This document shows positions 62,463 through 64,000 of a DNA stretch of 64,000 bases, in pieces. This DNA comes from Balaenoptera acutorostrata (taxonomy: Eukaryota > Chordata > Mammalia > Artiodactyla > Balaenopteridae): the NCBI RefSeq assembly GCF_949987535.1, contig NC_080078.1, positions 29,532,942 to 29,596,941 on the forward strand, written 5' to 3'. Position 1 is the first letter of the stretch. Each line of letters begins with the position of its first letter. Both the position numbers and the translations under genes were made by a program. The notes under the pieces are model-generated. The model saw only the letters and a program-made list of their open reading frames with translations. It was not told the DNA's origin and made no database searches.

Positions 62463-63356
62463 CTGGGTATTTGCAGGGGAAAGAGAAGTGATAGAGCTAC
62501 TTGGAGCTGCGTTTCCCTCCAGGGCTCCCTGAAGGCGGCTTCAGTCCCTCAGCTTGGGAGGCCTCCAGGGACTTCAGGCCAGCCAGCCCAGCGGGGGAGG
62601 GGCTGTCACCTAGCTGATCTCAGGGACTAAGAGGTGAGAATGGTCGTTCTTCTGCCACTCCCTACACGTAAGCTGCTTGGAATACTGCGTGGGTGCGGGC
62701 ACCCTGGCCTCCCCGACCTTGTAATCACTCCCCATGGTAGGGGGGTGACTCCAGTTGGGAAAGACTTATTGAAACCTCCACAGCAGGACCAGGCCTGGCC
62801 TGCATTCAGCCTGGGCTGGGGGAGCATTTATAAAACTCCCCAATCTGGCCACACCCCAGACCAACTGGATCAGAATCTCCCAGGCTGCAACAAAGCCCGG
62901 GGCTGATTTCCCCACTGGGCACCTGGGCCCCATGATATTTTTAGGGACGCAGGGAAATGCTTGATTTTTAAATTTTTTTAATGAGGAGGGAAAAGCCTGA
63001 ATAAAATAATAACGAATATATAATAATGAATCCAACCTGGATTATATTCCTCTTTCTATCAACGCAGCCTTAAAATACACTTTTGAATATATGTTTAAGG
63101 AGGGAGGGGCCCAGGGAAGTCGTCACGTAGCTCCAGGTTGCAGGCCCTGGTCTACCATTGACGCGATAGACTCAGTCGTGCCTCCCTTCTTTCAATAAAT
63201 GTTTATTGGCTATGTAACGTATAAGGAGACAGCCCCCTTGCTCTTGGGGAATTTAAATAAGAATTTCATCTCATGTTGCCTTCACCAATCCTGCCAAGAA
63301 CTCTTCCAGATGGAAAAGAAAAACATCTTTGCCGTTTTACAGATAAAATAATGAAG
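62463..63356. other. Intergenic stretch, no gene or clear repeat
   Basis: GC-rich at first, AT-rich after about 62,930. A weak MER5-like patch may lie at 62,830-62,930. Confidence 0.4.
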
Positions 63357-63359
63357 AAG

Positions 63360-63491
63360 GACTTCCCTGGCAGTCCAGTGGTTAAGACTCAGCGCTTCCA
63401 CGGCAGGGGGCGCCGGTTTGATCCCTGGTCTGGGAACTAAGATCCCACGTGCTGCGTGGTATGGCCAAAAAAATAAAAATTAATAAAAACA
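63360..63491 (+). mobile_element. Short CHR-type SINE, sense
   Basis: Contains cttccctggcagtccagtgg, ccggtttgatccctggtc, gctgcgtggtatggcc and an A-rich tail. Imperfect duplication aaaataatgaag / aaaataacggag. Confidence 0.9.
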
Positions 63492-63584
63492 AAAATAACG
63501 GAGACACAGAATAAGTGTGAGTTACACAGGGCTACCGGGCGACCCACAGCATAGTGAGGCCTTCTGGTCCTAAAATACACCTTG

Positions 63585-63720
63585 GGCTTGTTAAACATAG
63601 ATTTCTGGGCCTTTTGCCAGGAGATTTGGATTCAGAAGGCCTGGGAGGGGACCCAGGAATATGCATTTTTATATAAAATCACCTAGGTGGTTCCTAAAGG
63701 CAGGTGAGTTTGAGAAATGC
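63585..63720 (+). mobile_element. MER5A-like hAT-Charlie element
   Basis: Contains gcttgttaaacatagatttc, tggattcagaaggcctggg, aatatgcatttttatat, cacctaggtgg and tttgagaaatgctg. Confidence 0.75.
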
Positions 63721-63787
63721 TGTTCCACACGGCCTGGGGCCAGATCAGCCAGAGAGAAGGAACTGAAGTCAGGCCAAGGGAGGGGCC

Positions 63788-63987
63788 CCGACCTCGGCAC
63801 TGCTGGCAACTTGGTCTGGATCTTTTCCTGGGTGGGGGCTGTCCTGTGCATTGTAGGATGTCGAGCAGCATCCTTGGCCCCTACTCACCAGATACCACAA
63901 GCACATGCCTCAGTCAGGACAACCAAAAATTCTCCAGACATTGCTAAATGTTCCTGGGGGACAAAATGGCCCCATTGAGAACCCCTG
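63788..63987 (-). mobile_element. MER20, antisense
   Basis: Contains gggtgggggctgtcctgtgc, attgtaggatgtcgagcagc, ggcccctactcaccagatac, ttctccagacattgctaaat and ttgagaacccctg. Confidence 0.88.
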
Positions 63988-64000
63988 GGCTAAGTACATG

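Overview
The window is mammalian nuclear DNA, most likely from a cetacean. Young tRNA-derived SINEs of the CHR type are scattered throughout, in a long form (about 290-380 bp, body ending in a gccaaaaataaata-type tail) and a short form (about 105-140 bp). Artiodactyl-type L1 3' ends and a cetartiodactyl mariner MITE are also present. I found no ruminant Bov-tA/BovB and no pig PRE-1. Species assignment is an inference from repeat content only.

The only protein-coding gene I can support is LITAF (lipopolysaccharide-induced TNF factor, also called SIMPLE), on the + strand. A CpG-island promoter lies at about 20,710-21,740. A predicted non-coding exon 1 ends at 21,303. Three coding exons lie at 44,264-44,483, 47,045-47,201 and 50,276-50,384, followed by a 3'UTR to about 51,880 with an AATAAA at 51,854. 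The spliced frame is intact: 486 nt, 161 residues, all six splice-site dinucleotides canonical. The protein keeps the PTAP and PPxY adaptor motifs, both CxxC zinc-binding knuckles and the hydrophobic membrane-anchoring segment of the family.

Region 1-20,700 is 5' intergenic DNA filled with SINEs, MIR, L2, L1, one ERVL-MaLR LTR and a nested block at 14,845-19,350. In that block an antisense L1 is interrupted by a solo LTR, a Tigger1-type MITE, two CHR SINEs and a second LTR-like element. Intron 1 (21,304-44,258) starts with several kb of apparently unique DNA and then becomes repeat-rich. Introns 2 and 3 each contain mobile elements close to the downstream splice acceptor. Region 51,881-64,000 is 3' intergenic: about 1.6 kb of repeat-free AT-rich DNA, then SINEs, L1, an LTR and a mariner hairpin.

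I did not find a new multi-gene system. The observations most worth checking are: a CHR SINE 44 bp upstream of the LITAF exon 2 acceptor; an intronic poly(A) signal overlapping an in-frame stop in intron 2; SINE copies whose tails look like 3' transductions; repeated kappaB-consensus motifs at SINE ends around an LPS-responsive gene; and the nested repeat block.
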